Notes under the pieces: generated by a model
What the model saw: only the letters and a program-made list of their open reading frames with translations
Databases searched by the model: none
Told to the model about the DNA's origin: nothing
Source of the DNA: Penicillus capitatus
Lineage: Eukaryota > Chlorophyta
Direction of reading: 5' to 3'
DNA length: 64,000 nt
NCBI GenBank assembly: GCA_965649825.1
Contig: OZ287700.1
Location: forward strand, 62,001-126,000
Made by a program: the position numbers and the translations under genes
Shown: one piece after another, positions 46,491 through 58,152 of the stretch
Layout of the letters: every line of letters starts with the position of its first letter
How positions within the stretch are numbered: the first letter of the stretch is position 1

Positions 46491-47882
46491 ACCACACCCA
46501 TCTCCATTTCTCCCTGCGATATGGTGTTGCGGTTTTCTCACCAGCGAACACCTGTGCTGCCGTACCTCATCTGCCAAGCTACCTCAAGAATCGCTAGATG
46601 TCGATCCGGCAATGAAGGACCCGGAATGTCAAGAGATAGCTGATGGTGTTGCGGTGCATTCCACTTCTGTGGAGAATGAAGACCTTGAACTGTGGAGATG
46701 CCAGAGCACCATGGCACCGATTCTCGTGGACGATGGTCCAAACTGAGGACCAGTCAGCCTGTTGAACAGAACGCCACACGCATATCGAAAATGCGTTGTG
46801 ATCTTTTCGTCGCAGTGTTTGTTTTTTTATAGTTGAATCATTCATCGAAGACTGACGAATTGACTGGACGTGTCTCAGAGAGAACAACGAACGTGCGGAT
46901 CTTTCATTGCATTGTTCGCAAGAATGACTTACTTGAAAGAAGGGGTTCATTCTTCTTACACCATAGTTGGCGGGGGTGCTTTAAAACGATTCATCATCGT
47001 TGCCTCTGTGCTTATTAGAAATGTTCAGTCGACGCTGTTTTTAAGGGCACTATTTCATTGCTTGCCCGGCACCGCATCCATTCTGTATCCACTACGAGCG
47101 CTTTGAATGAACAACTTCCAGACGCCATCCATTTCAGGTACTCAAACAAGAGAAGGTGAATGGCATCGGATTCCAGTCTCTCAACGGATGCCGTTTTGCC
47201 GAATGTCACCAGTGCTTCTGCAGGTGGTGAGTTAGATCGCCTGGTAAGAATCCATTGCTGAGAAATGAACAATAGAGCAGATATTTCTGAGCGAATATGC
47301 GCTTGTTTGGTGCGCATGGCGTGCGTTTGCATAATATTGTGCGACAAATGGTACAGTGAAAGGTCTCTAAACAGACCTGATCAGCGTTTTTCCACAGGTG
47401 TGCTTACTGCTTGAGCGACTCTTCAATACAAATAACAATTTTGCACTGGAACGGATGCACAGTGAGAAACTTCATCACATGAATCTCTCCCCAGTTTCGA
47501 AACCGTCTGTCGAGAGCGAGGCTGCGACATAATAAACTCTGAATAAGGCCGAACTCACTGACTGCTCTTTCACCAATACGCAACATCCCTTAGCAAGAAT
47601 ACGACGCACGAGCAAAGAACGACACATCCAGAACGCAAACCATCCGATCGGAGCAGAAAATTGAATTCGTAACGCAGACTTGAGTTGCAAGGACATCCAA
47701 CCACACTGCATTGCAGCGCATACCAATCGAAAACATGACCATCAGGTAGGCAGCAGGTATCTGACAGAATCTGACGTATCATACATACACTGGAAATGGA
47801 TACACTTTTTAGCCAAGCATCCGTTTCTTAGTGACCAGGCCAACGAAATCGATGTCCGTTCTCTCGCAGAATAAAATCCTTG
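46491..47882. other. region after the MATH gene, unclear
   Basis: Short frames on both strands. A leftward frame near 47726-47475 encodes IGWFAFWMCRSLL followed by a hydrophobic Cys/Lys stretch, faintly like a MATH C-terminal block, and could be a remnant. I do not call a gene. Confidence 0.25.
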
Positions 47883-48590
47883 TCAAATTGAACAAAAGAG
47901 AGACGTATTTTCCGGCACTCGTTTTGCAACAGAGAGTCTCTTCTCAAAGGCGTACAGCTCCGTTAAACAAGCACGACGCTCTCTGTCCGCAAAACGCGAG
48001 TCTGGTTTTCTCCGAACGGCAACGACGGTATCGAATAGAGACGAAACACCGGTTTCCTTTTCGTGGCTTGGCGAATGCGCTGACCTCGCAGGCAACTTAC
48101 TGCGGTCACGTTGCGTATGGAACAGACCCCTTTGCATGTCATATCTCTCTTTTCCTGCAGAAAGACAGAAACCCATGTCTCCAGGCAATATCCGATGGTA
48201 CGAGCTACTGATTTTGCGTTCTCTTTTGAGATCTTCTTCCTTCCACTGTAGATCGCGTTGGGTACATCCTCTCAAGCATAAGAGATGCGATTGCAGGATG
48301 CCTTTGTCGTTTTCGTAGAAGGACATTCCGTGCCACACAGGACTCACGAGAGCGACGTCGGCCGTTGTCGATGAACGCGTCTTTGTCACAAACGCATTGC
48401 CATGCAGACGCTGAAGGCGAACAGAGATTTTGACGGCTGGATGCGATAAACGGCATACTTTATTGGAGCTTTCGGCATCGCCAACTTCAGTACGTTGGCC
48501 TCGTCGGAACGTGTTTAGGAAAAAGCCAAGGCCTTGATCCGATGCGCCTTCGACTAGACAATCTTCGTAGGCGTGCTTCGCCAGAGTCAT
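47883..48590 (-). CDS. hypothetical open frame, 235 codons
   Basis: An uninterrupted leftward frame with Arg- and Ser-rich composition. The segment VKISVRLQRLHGNAFVTK slightly resembles the N-terminal half of the neighbouring MATH domains but lacks enough similarity for a call. No domain, signal or membrane segment is obvious. It could be an exon of a larger gene or spurious. Confidence 0.25.
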   Translation of the reverse strand: MTLAKHAYEDCLVEGASDQGLGFFLNTFRRGQRTEVGDAESSNKVCRLSHPAVKISVRLQRLHGNAFVTKTRSSTTADVALVSPVWHGMSFYENDKGILQSHLLCLRGCTQRDLQWKEEDLKRERKISSSYHRILPGDMGFCLSAGKERYDMQRGLFHTQRDRSKLPARSAHSPSHEKETGVSSLFDTVVAVRRKPDSRFADRERRACLTELYAFEKRLSVAKRVPENTSLFCSI

Positions 48591-49101
48591 TCAAAACAAC
48601 GCTCTTGTGCGTTTCGGGTGAAGGACGAGAACTTGTCGCGAATTCCGAGACTCGTGTCGCGTTTATTGGATGCATCGTCGTCACGGATTTCACCCGACGT
48701 CTATCTCGGTGGTAGCTAAAAAGGCGACGAGCCGCGTGTATCGGAGTCCGCGTTCGCGACGTATTCATCGATTCGCATTCCATGCATGCACTCCTTAAAA
48801 CAAAGAGAGAGTCGACAATGACTGATGATGGACAATACCTTCAGCATTCCGAAACTCAAGAAATCTGTTTCTCTCAAGGAAGCCACTTGAGTGGCGCATG
48901 ATGGAATCTAGTGCCAAAAACCCTTGTATCGACTCTGCTGTCGATACTGAATCACTCTCTGTTTCGTAATTCAGTTTTTGCTGCCCCAACAATAAAAGAA
49001 ATCCACACACTGATGCAAAAAAGGATACCAGACATCGATGCTGGTGAAGTGTGTGCGTTCGCTTCGAAGTGTTCAGACGAAATCAAAAAGAAATAGAAGA
49101 C
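48591..49101. other. intergenic, no gene seen
   Basis: About 510 bp without a convincing frame. It includes the 3' flank of the leftward lipoxygenase gene. Confidence 0.35.
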
Positions 49102-51069
49102 TTAGATGTTGATGCTGGCAGGAATCTCAGATGGCAAAAGATATCTGTAAGCAAAAGAGCCGCGGTGGCAATTGCGTCTTTCGATGACAGTTTCGATCGC
49201 CTCAAGTTCCTTTCTGAATGCTGCCAAAGCCGATTCCACCTTTTTCTCGAGAGTTCCACAGTAGGGGAATTCATTCGAATGGTATTCACCGAGACGGCGG
49301 TAATGCACGCTTCCAAGAAGATAGAAGAGGCCCAACTGTTCTTCGGCCACGGACATGGGAGGCATCGTTCTCAGCCACATGTTTTCGGTTGCATACTCTT
49401 CCGGCGGAGGGAAGTTGGACCACACTGCCCCAGACACTGCAGGCGCAAACGTCATGTCCTGAGACTGTGGAGAGTTGATGGCAGCGTGCTGAGCGGAAGC
49501 CAAAAACATCACCATCGACAACGTCTCTGCCAGAAGCTCCTTCGTCTTTGGCGCTTCGAAGTTCGTCAGATCCCCATTCGTCAGCAGATCTTGCGACCAG
49601 GCCGCCAACTGAGTGTCTTTCTTCACCGCGTCATCATCTTCGTAGTACACTTCGACATAGTCACGAGCCCAGTGCTGAATCGCATTCCAAAGGACCTTGA
49701 CATCGTCACGATACGGGAACATCTTGAGTCTCTCAACTCCACGCGACGCGAGCTCTTTGTCTGGCCTACGGCCTACGAAGTCAAATCCGAGACGGGCACG
49801 TGTTGCCAATCCCTGAAGCGAACGGAGGCGAGGAGGACTGTCATTCGCAAAGAGCTCGTCGATCGGACCATCTGTGCTCATCAGACGATTTGCGGCTGCA
49901 TTGTTGATGAAATTTGTTCCTTCGAAGTGTGGCCTCAACAGTCTGGACAGTGGATGATCCTCTTTCAAGTTGCGCTGCGTTGCCACACTGAAAGCTTCCA
50001 TGACCAGATGTGTGTGCGCCAGATGGCAAACCATTTGGTGATGGACCGTATCTGCGGCTTGCACTGTCGTCTTCGCCATTTGCCAGCGGTACTTGTCCAT
50101 CGTGTCGGCCATAACCAACTCGCTGTTGTTCTTGTCCTGTCCCATCAGAATAGCAATAGGCATGATGTGACTCTTGCCATACAACGGTTCAGCGAAGACA
50201 GCAATGGGATCGGTGACAAAAGAGCTGTTGACGACCACGAAGGGACTCGTGCCTGAGAGCTCACGATAATCTGCGACGCAGAGACGGCCTTCATGTCCTG
50301 CTCTTTCGACGCTGTCTCCACACGTCTTTAGAATTTCATTGAATTTATGGTCCGAGATGCGATCCCCGATGAGATCGATCAGTTTTGGTTTGGTCACGCA
50401 TTGGATGACCATCGGATTGGGACCCGCCACTCGGTAACGGGAAAATGTCTCGTCGCTTTGGAAGCAGGTTGCGACGGCGGGAAGCGGGATCAAACGGAAA
50501 AGATCCTTGTAGTCCTGTATGCTATTGGGAACTTTCTGAATGGCACGTGTCGACTCCGTTTTCTCTTCGATTCCAACGACCTGCGCGTGCTTTGGCTGTA
50601 GAGACTTAACGAACTCATGAATCTCTGGAAGCAGCTTGTGTGGATCATCCACTTCGTCCGAATGATGAAAAAGCTCGACCACCGCCTCTCCAATGTGTTC
50701 GATACCGCTTTGTTTCTTGCGATGATGGTCAATTGTCGCATTCAGTCGCTTCTCGTACTCGTCCAGCTTAGCGATAAGGGGATGCGAGTCTGCACTCTTC
50801 AGCTTTTCGTCAGGCAATGCGCCATTCAGAAAGACAACGGCCAGCACTTTACCGACGTCCAAGACCCATACAGCTGTCGGGTTCTGAGCATGGGGCAGTT
50901 CTCCGGAGAGAGGCACTTTTGCCGTCAACGCATTCGCGACACCCCATGCAGGCGTCGCGTTATCCTTGACTTTCTCGCCGTGACAATGATGATGCTCCTT
51001 CTGCGTATCCTCGTTTTGTTCATCGTGGTCGTGCTTCAGACAGTCCATGGCCTGACAGCACAGACACAT
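49102..51069 (-). CDS. Lipoxygenase
   Basis: Iron dioxygenase that inserts O2 into polyunsaturated fatty acids. A single exon encodes 655 aa, the size of a compact lipoxygenase without an obvious PLAT domain. All five iron ligands are visible: His344 and His349 in HHQMVCHLAHTH, His528 and Asn532 in ASAQHAAINSPQ, and the C-terminal Ile655 (IPASINI). The conserved HPLSRLLRPHFEGT block follows the first ligand pair. The first 40 residues are unusual: MCLCCQAMDC followed by a His/Asp/Glu-rich run, which could bind metal or be lipidated. No signal peptide is seen. Product specificity (position and stereochemistry) cannot be read from the sequence. Confidence 0.95.
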   Translation of the reverse strand: MCLCCQAMDCLKHDHDEQNEDTQKEHHHCHGEKVKDNATPAWGVANALTAKVPLSGELPHAQNPTAVWVLDVGKVLAVVFLNGALPDEKLKSADSHPLIAKLDEYEKRLNATIDHHRKKQSGIEHIGEAVVELFHHSDEVDDPHKLLPEIHEFVKSLQPKHAQVVGIEEKTESTRAIQKVPNSIQDYKDLFRLIPLPAVATCFQSDETFSRYRVAGPNPMVIQCVTKPKLIDLIGDRISDHKFNEILKTCGDSVERAGHEGRLCVADYRELSGTSPFVVVNSSFVTDPIAVFAEPLYGKSHIMPIAILMGQDKNNSELVMADTMDKYRWQMAKTTVQAADTVHHQMVCHLAHTHLVMEAFSVATQRNLKEDHPLSRLLRPHFEGTNFINNAAANRLMSTDGPIDELFANDSPPRLRSLQGLATRARLGFDFVGRRPDKELASRGVERLKMFPYRDDVKVLWNAIQHWARDYVEVYYEDDDAVKKDTQLAAWSQDLLTNGDLTNFEAPKTKELLAETLSMVMFLASAQHAAINSPQSQDMTFAPAVSGAVWSNFPPPEEYATENMWLRTMPPMSVAEEQLGLFYLLGSVHYRRLGEYHSNEFPYCGTLEKKVESALAAFRKELEAIETVIERRNCHRGSFAYRYLLPSEIPASINI

Positions 51070-52739
51070 TCATGTCACGCCGCCGTCAGACACGTTGCAT
51101 TCGGCTGCTGCGTGTGCCTCGTGGCTAGATCGCACTGACGGGAATGCATTTCGTTTGTCCTTACGTGCTTAGATGGAATGCCTCAGCTGTTTGTTCGTCA
51201 GGAAAGGAACCAAGTAGACGGACTCTTTTGCTGTCTGCCAAAAAGTTTCGTTCGAAATCTCAACCTTCGAAAAGCACGACCAATTGTCCAGACGAAAGAA
51301 CGCACCGTCGCAGCTTGTGCGTGGTTAAATAGTCAGCCAGGCAGGCTCAAAGAATTCACCCCTTCTGGATTTTCCATTTTTGGTCGACAGCACGTGTCTT
51401 TGGACCCCGCATGGAAGATCGCTTCTGTCACCTTGCTTAACCGTTCCTTAATTGGAATTTTCAAGGCAGGGGTTTGACAGGGGGGAGATAGGAATGGACG
51501 CTAGTCTGTCCTGCACTAACACTCCATTCTGCTCATCTGTGGAGCCGTTTACCACTTTATCAGACCTCTTGGTTTTTCTGGCAAAAACTGCCGCTTAGTG
51601 CTGTCACCACATGACGAATTTCTGCCTTGATCGACAGCATCGTGCTTCGACGATTTGCCACGAGGATAACAGTATATTCTCCAAGTCGGGCACGATGTGC
51701 TATTTTTATGTTGACCGCGTCTTGATGCAGCACAGCTTTCGGCGGCAGAGTGGCGGCGGTATGTGGGACGACAGCATGCTGTGCTGTTCAGCAGACCCAA
51801 ATCATCAGCCTCGACGGCTTGGAAAACAACGAGGCAGTATGGGCATGATGCTGTTGATTGTCATGTCCCTCGCTGAGAAACACTGCACGAAAAACGCGAT
51901 ACGTGCTCAGCTTGCGAGGAAGCACCATTCTATGCTGCCCTGTCGATAGACGCTCACGATGCGCATCGTCACGTACGATGCTACCAACAGCATCTGAATA
52001 GGCATTCCCGGTGCCATAGATAAATTGATGACTGAATTCTGCCGCACTTATGTGTTGGAGCACTATGACCTTCATTTTCCCTTCCCGAATAGAACACTGT
52101 GTGGCTGCTTCTGTGTTCCACACTGGAGATCATTCCAAATAATAAGTTCTCGTGGAGATCTCGTCCGAAATCCTCGTAAATACTCGCACATAAGCATCAT
52201 GCTCCGATAGAACATCGGCGGCAATTTCTCCATCGAACATCAGGGTTGTCGTGCAGACCTTCGGCGTCTTCAGTGAACATACCGGAAACGAGACAGGTGA
52301 ATGTCGCTGTCACTCGACGAAGAATGCACACGTGTTTGTCCGTTCAGTCGACGGCGGCGCCTTCGGATCAAGAGCCAGATACCGTATGCCGCGGGAGGTT
52401 CATAGCGCGGACACGATGTAACCGTTATTACATAGCCATTTTCCAGCGCAACTCTTCTCCGTTGTATCCGCACCACCCTGTTTCACGATTTAATTCGCTT
52501 TATTCTTCGAGCGCTGTTTGCCAAAAGGCCAAAGGTCGTTCATTTGTTGACCATTTCCATTTCGAGGTCAGCTAACGTGAAACCTTCTGTTGTCGCCTGT
52601 AGTTGAATAAAGACAAAATGAAGAGCTTGTTCCGATTGTTGAAACACAAAACTGTGTCTTCTGTTCAAACGAAACGCACTAATGAGACAGCGTCTTTAAA
52701 CAGAAGCCCGTTCGCCACAGGTCGTAAAATCCGCTGCGG
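51070..52739. other. intergenic, no confident gene
   Basis: About 1.7 kb. Frames up to 112 codons occur on both strands but none shows a domain. It contains the lipoxygenase promoter (leftward) and the beta-helix gene promoter or 5' UTR (rightward). Confidence 0.35.
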
Positions 52740-54827
52740 ATGTTTGCGGCTATGGACGACGGTTTGCTCTCAGGCTCAACAGACGTTGACTTCGTCGACC
52801 CTTTTCGCACAGTATCCGTTTCTTGTCCGGCTAGTAAATTCAACGCCTTAGCGGACTTGGCGCGACGGGTTTCATCCTGTGGGGAAATCGATGGAGTCAC
52901 CTCCGCTGCCGACTTTCTATCAGCAAGCAAATCACTTGAACTTGACGAGAAGCAAAACGACCACAAACCTGTTCTCCAAACGGTACTCACCCACCCTTCA
53001 TGACTGGATGTCTGTATCGACTGACATGATGTACGAATTGCTTACCCATAGCCATGGCCTTTTTCTTCATTCGCACGACATGAGGACGACCCTGAGATGC
53101 AAGACAAGGAGAAAAGCAACGAGACCGTTAAACAAGGGGGATTTGAATTTACTGTCCCTGCTCCCACGCCGATCGAGCAGAATGACGAGCCCGTTTCGAC
53201 GTTGTTCAAGTGGGGTACTCTGGATACCGTAAAGAGCGAAGAATCGCAAGAATCAGAGTTCAACAACTGTGAGGTGCATCACTATGCAACATGGCAGGCG
53301 GGTCAGAAAACCCCATTTGACAACTTGGCAAAGCGCGTGCCAGTCTCTTTCGCACATCGAGAGGACAGTGCACAACAGAGCTCTGCTGATCTCACCCTCG
53401 ATACGGAAGTGCGTAAGCCTCTGTTCCATGGACAGGGAGATATCGTTGTTGTCTGTGTTCAGAACCTGACATTGGATGGCTTGCAGCAATCTATCAAGCG
53501 AGTGAAACCGGGGATGATTCTAGACTTAGGCGGAGTGCATCTTGTCGCCGATGGCAATCTGTCGATTACTGTGGACGACATTACTTTGAGAAATGGATCT
53601 CTGGAGTTAACCCAGGGCATTTCCGTAAATGCTTGTGGAGTTTACATGCGGGATCTGACACTGATCTCGGATTCTAGCAAAGCGGCCACTTTGAAAGTCG
53701 TGAAGAGAGATTGTTGCATCAAACGATGCAAGCTTACCAATACTTCTGGTGTCGGCATTCAGGTAACTGGTGCCGGATCGAGGTTGGCCATGCAACAAAC
53801 TACTGTTCATGACTGCGAAAGAAGTTGCATTTGCGTCAGCCGATCTGGGATCTTGAAAATAGAAGAAGAATGCAGCATTCAAGGTTCTCGTAGTTTCCAT
53901 GGCATTTCGGCCACAGATGCGGGAACAGAGCTTTGGATCGAAAATTCAAGGATCTTCAATCATTTTCAAGATGGGATCTATGTCACGAACAGCGCACATG
54001 CGTGTATGGAGAACTGCGAGATTTCTGGCTCCCGTGCTTTCCATGGAATCGCTGGCAAGAAGTTCGGGACAACCGTCGTTCTAAAGAACTGCCAACTGCT
54101 GAGATGCAGAGAAAGTGCGTTGATAGTGGAACTGGGTGCTAAGGCAAGAGTAACAGACTCATTGATCAGTAAAAGTATCAAGAGTCCGGGCATCGTCGCC
54201 GACGGTCATGGCAGTCACGTCGATATCCTCAACTCAGAAATCGCTGACTGCGATGTCGGCGGTGTTCTCGTTCGTGGAAATGCGGCTGTCAAGATTCAAC
54301 GGACGCATGTTTTTGGAAGCACTTATGGGAATGGCGTCGTGGTTGCCGAGTCAGGATCACACGCGAGGATCATCAACTCCGTGATCTTTCAGAACTGCAG
54401 AAACGGAGTGCTGATCCTGAATCAAGGAAGAGCGATTATGGAGTCCTGTGATATTTCATCTTCCACGGCATGCAATGGTGTGCTTGTACGCGATGTTGGA
54501 TCCCAGGCTCTTCTGGATCGTTGCCAGTTTGCTAAGAATCATTCCTCTAATGTCTGCGCAGATGCAGGAGCAATGTGTCATGTCGTCAGTTGCAGATTCA
54601 ACTCAGCACGGAATGGTCCGAGTGTCTTAGCGAGAGGGTGTCGGACATACGTCAAAATGACGATAGAGGATGACGTTGTCGAAGCGATGCAGACAGATGT
54701 CCATATCTTCTGCAGAGCGAAGATAACGATGAACGAGAAAAAATGCAAAAATAGACAGAAATGGCCCAAGCTCAAGCCCAGTGCCGTTTTTTCATCCAAA
54801 TTGCCGTTCTCTTCGGATCGGAGGTAA
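52740..54827 (+). CDS. right-handed parallel beta-helix protein
   Basis: Exons 52740-52982 and 53085-54827 (102-bp intron, phase 0) give 661 aa. The first about 200 residues are acidic and disordered-looking. From about residue 250 on, short coils of about 22-24 residues repeat with patterns like GIYVTNSAHACMENCEIS, GVLVRGNAAVKIQRTHVFG and GVVVAESGSHARIINSVIF, the ladder of a Beta_helix/CASH fold as in F-box protein 11 and carbohydrate enzymes. No F-box, signal peptide or catalytic Asp set was recognised. It is likely an intracellular binding scaffold, though a sugar-acting role is possible. The C-terminus is basic (KKCKNRQKWPKLKP). Confidence 0.82.
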
Positions 54828-55394
54828 TGCAAAACATGTTCCTTCTGTTGAACACGTTTCCATCAAGAAAATTCACTCACCCTCTCGCACCACCTGCTAA
54901 TTTTGACACTCAAGCGCATCTTCCATTCGTATTTCAAGGGACTTGGAATGCTGCTGACGTTGAATAAAGGTTTATCTTTCGAATAAAGAAGGGGCCGTGT
55001 TTGCGTTGGAGAGGTTTGCACTGTTACCATCATCTATGAACAGGAGTCGCTTGTGCTCTCCTGTCAGTCTTCTTTTTTACGAGACGAAGCAAGGTCATGT
55101 CAAGGATGTAGCGGCGCCTTGCATGCGAGATTTTCTAGTCTACGTTTTATCAGCCTTGATTATACTCTTAGTAAAAGGGACGGTCCCATACGACCGTCTA
55201 TTTGTTGGATTCGTTGCGCAGCATTGCTGCTCATTTCATGGTTTAGATCAAGCGACTGGTGCATTCAGAAGAATGTTCACCGGTGGGGCTTAACGACGTC
55301 GTGTCTGTCATGAACCTTACGTGTAACTTGTTTGATGAGTCCTTATCTGACACGTTTTGAACCGTAACATATCTATTTAACCGTAGGGAAGCAA
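54828..55394. other. intergenic, no confident gene
   Basis: A rightward frame of 98 codons (54997-55293) has a hydrophobic middle but no recognisable identity. This stretch is the 3' flank of two convergent genes. Confidence 0.35.
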
Positions 55395-56650
55395 TCAGAG
55401 CATGCCTCTTGCTTTGGCCACCCTACATACCACCAGCCGCTCGCTGCTTTGGTATGCGATATCGGAGCGCATCATATACCTGCTTTCGTACTCGGCGATG
55501 ACATCTTCCGGTCGATCCAGGGCGAAGAGAATCTCTTTGTCCGGAATCAGAACAGTGTCGATCATGTGCACGATGGAACCGGATGCCTCGAGATCTGTGC
55601 TCAGGATCTCAGCAGGCAGGCCGTAATCTGGCACCACTAAAATGCTGTTATCATGGCCAAAGACAACTTCGATATCCGACAACTCGCTCATCGTTTCCAA
55701 TATGTCACCGTCTTCAAAGTCTGACGACAGAAGAGGCTCGATTAAGACATGGGCACCGAGAATCTATGCCATCCATCAGGTGAAGCGCAAAACGCCCGTG
55801 GAAAACAACGAGTACACGTACCTCTTCAACGACGTCTGGAAAGTCCAGAAATTCGTCAGCGCCGATACACAGATCTTTCAGCAGCTCTTCGAAGGCGACG
55901 TTTGTCGGAGCGAATACAGTGACATGAAGCGCGGGGTCGTCAAAGGCCTCCTTTAGGTCAGTCATTTCCAGAACGATATCCAGGAAGTCCAACAGCTGAG
56001 ATCCCTCGACGCTTTCGCTGATGGTCCTGCAGATCACATCAACCGACGGACAGGGCGCACGTCCGCATGTCCGTGCACAGTGGTTGCTGGATACCATGAA
56101 CTCTGCATCACATTTACCGAAACGCATCTACGCGCGAGAGAAGTCCGTGTGCACGTATGGCGATCGTAGACACACTTGTTCCTCGCATGTGTAGATACTG
56201 TCTGGATGAATGTCGTCGCATGTGTGAACACTCCTTCTCGGAGCAGTCGGCGTTGGCTCAATGATATCAACTGGTGGCGGCCGTGTGGAGATCACTCTCA
56301 CGCCCGTCGCCTTCGCCTTGACGCCCTTCTTGGGTACGCGAACATCGTAATTCACAGGCACAAGCTTGTCATCTACGATGAGCGTTGCGCTCTCACTCGG
56401 ATATGTCGATTCGGCGAAGCGCGAATTCGACGCAACTGTAAAAGCACAGTGGTTGCTATAGTCGAATGGGATAGGTGTGGTGACCGAAGCGGCGAAATCG
56501 GGAGAACAAAGGAATCTTTGATCTATCTGACGGCCTTCCGAGCTTGCGATCGATGATCTCCTTTGTGGCATGCGTTTTATGGCAGCAAAAACATGTCAAG
56601 AGCACACCGACCAAGAAACTGGCCCAAAACGCTCGGCTTCGAAAACTCAT
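55395..56650 (-). CDS. secreted Cys-rich plus fasciclin domain protein
   Basis: Predicted extracellular adhesion or matrix protein. The N-terminus MSFRSRAFWASFLVGVLLTCF looks like a signal peptide. A linker with a Pro-rich run (TRPPPVDIIEPTPTAP) follows. Then comes a short Cys-rich module: TCDDIHPDSIYTCEEQ, joined across an intron to MRFGKCDAEF and CARTCGRAPC, like the FGKC...CxxTCGRC modules of algal and microbial wall proteins. A fasciclin domain follows with LHVTVFAPTNVAFEELL and VVPDYGLPAEILSTDLEASGSIVHMIDTVLIP. Intron 56128-56175 or so removes a premature stop, and another separates the fasciclin halves near 55740. The junction after the signal peptide is unresolved, so the exact start is uncertain. 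Confidence 0.78.
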
Positions 56651-56814
56651 CGTACGCAACACGTCACAACTGGAAGAAGACAATCGGCGACGCGCGAAAA
56701 ACAGCGTTCCGCGAACACATGCCGTTTCTGATGACCCTCTTGGACAGATCCGATGCACCGAATCGACAAAAGCGTAACGAAAAGGAGTAGGTCCAATGAA
56801 AGATCTCGCTGCGT

Positions 56815-58152
56815 TCAATGTCTTCTGGAACGCCGAGTCGATTCTCTGCTGCGGTGCCGTCGGCTTCTGTGACGCTCTCGATCTCCGCGATGCCTCGAGG
56901 AACGATGTCGTCTTTCACGCGAATCTCTTCTTTGGCGTTTCGCCCGACGCTCGTTGCGTTTAGGGCTCAGCTGTTCGCGGTGCTCTTCGTGTCCCTCTCC
57001 TCCTGGATGTTGCGGTATCTCTTCGAGAGCACTAGTCGCGTTTGTCTCTGGCGGCAGAGCCGGGCGGTCCGTCGGTGCATTCAACAGAACCGGATGCGGT
57101 TTCTTGACACCATCTGGACGTTCGTTTTTGTATTCGACCAGCTCGTCTTGAGTAAAATCGAAATCCGTCTCTGGTCTGTTATACAGATCCTGCACCATCC
57201 ATGCAAATTCATACAGTTCGCGCTCTTCGGCACCGAACAACGCCCACCACGGATATCTCCCATCCTCCGGCAAAGCAACCTGACGAACAAAGCATCATAG
57301 ACATAGATGTTAGAGACATTCTGTGGATCGATAGAATCACTTTGTGCTTCCGGGTCACAAAAAAGATCGATCCGCATGCCAAAACCTCAGACTTGTATCG
57401 CACACATGCCGTTGTCAAGTAACTGCGTCCATACCACAGCAGTAGAGAGGAATGGGGCGTTGAGGGTGTCGGATACCTGTCGTTGAGAACCTTCCACGCT
57501 TCTTGCATCAGATCGACCAGTTCCAGTTTCTGTATGTAAGTGAACATGAGTTTGTGGGGACGAGGGACATGCATGTTGAATCCAAACGCAATGAGAATGT
57601 CCATTTCCAAGCAGACCAACCACTCCCACCAAAGTTCGTACTCATTGCTGCGGAGAGTGACCCAATCGAGTGCCTCCTGCTGTCGCGATTCCGGAAGATA
57701 CGCGCGTTCTAAAAAACGACAGAACACAGGAATGAGCTCCTCTTCTGTGATATTGGTCTCCTCTGTCTTGAGCGCCAGATAGATGACTCCTAGGGCCACA
57801 TACTGCACAAACAAACACTTCGAGGGAGTCCATGCAGCTTAGAGAGGACTTTGAAATGAAACTCCGAGATGCTTCGCTGACAGTAGTATCGGTGAAGATA
57901 GATATGGGCCGTGCAGATGACGGCTCGATCAACGCCACAGAGGGTCAGGACACCTTGAACGATTTCGCAGCCTTTCAGACGAATTCTCTCTTCTTTCCAG
58001 CTGTCGAGGCCATCCTTCTTCGACGGTGTCTGCTCCAACTGCTCTCTGGAGAAGACTAAGGCGTTGCCGACGTCGACGATGTCGGAAGCAACGGCACCGC
58101 CAGATGTATCATACAAGGCACTGAACGGGACATTCATTATCGTCTCGTCCAT
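56815..58152 (-). CDS. Cyclin L/K/T-type cyclin with basic RS/RH tail
   Basis: Transcription- or splicing-associated cyclin partner of a CDK, expected in the nucleus. Exons 58152-57850, 57802-57477, 57422-57359 and 57279-56815 (introns 47, 54 and 79 bp) give 385 aa. Cyclin box 1 has LEQTPSKKDGLD, RLKGCEIVQGVLTLCG and HIYLHRYYCQRSI; box 2 has YVALGVIYLALKTEE, then LEMDILIAFGFNMHVPRPH and LTTACVRYKSEVLACGSIFFVALPE followed by PWWALFG. The tail is rich in Arg, Ser and His (RHRSSRHRGDRERHRSRRHRS), typical of cyclin L that sits in nuclear speckles. Exact choice among L, K and T is not certain. Confidence 0.92.

Noticed and set aside
49051-50256. Rightward 401-codon frame
   Set aside because: Mirror of the lipoxygenase coding strand; composition is odd (His/Arg rich) and it has no domain.
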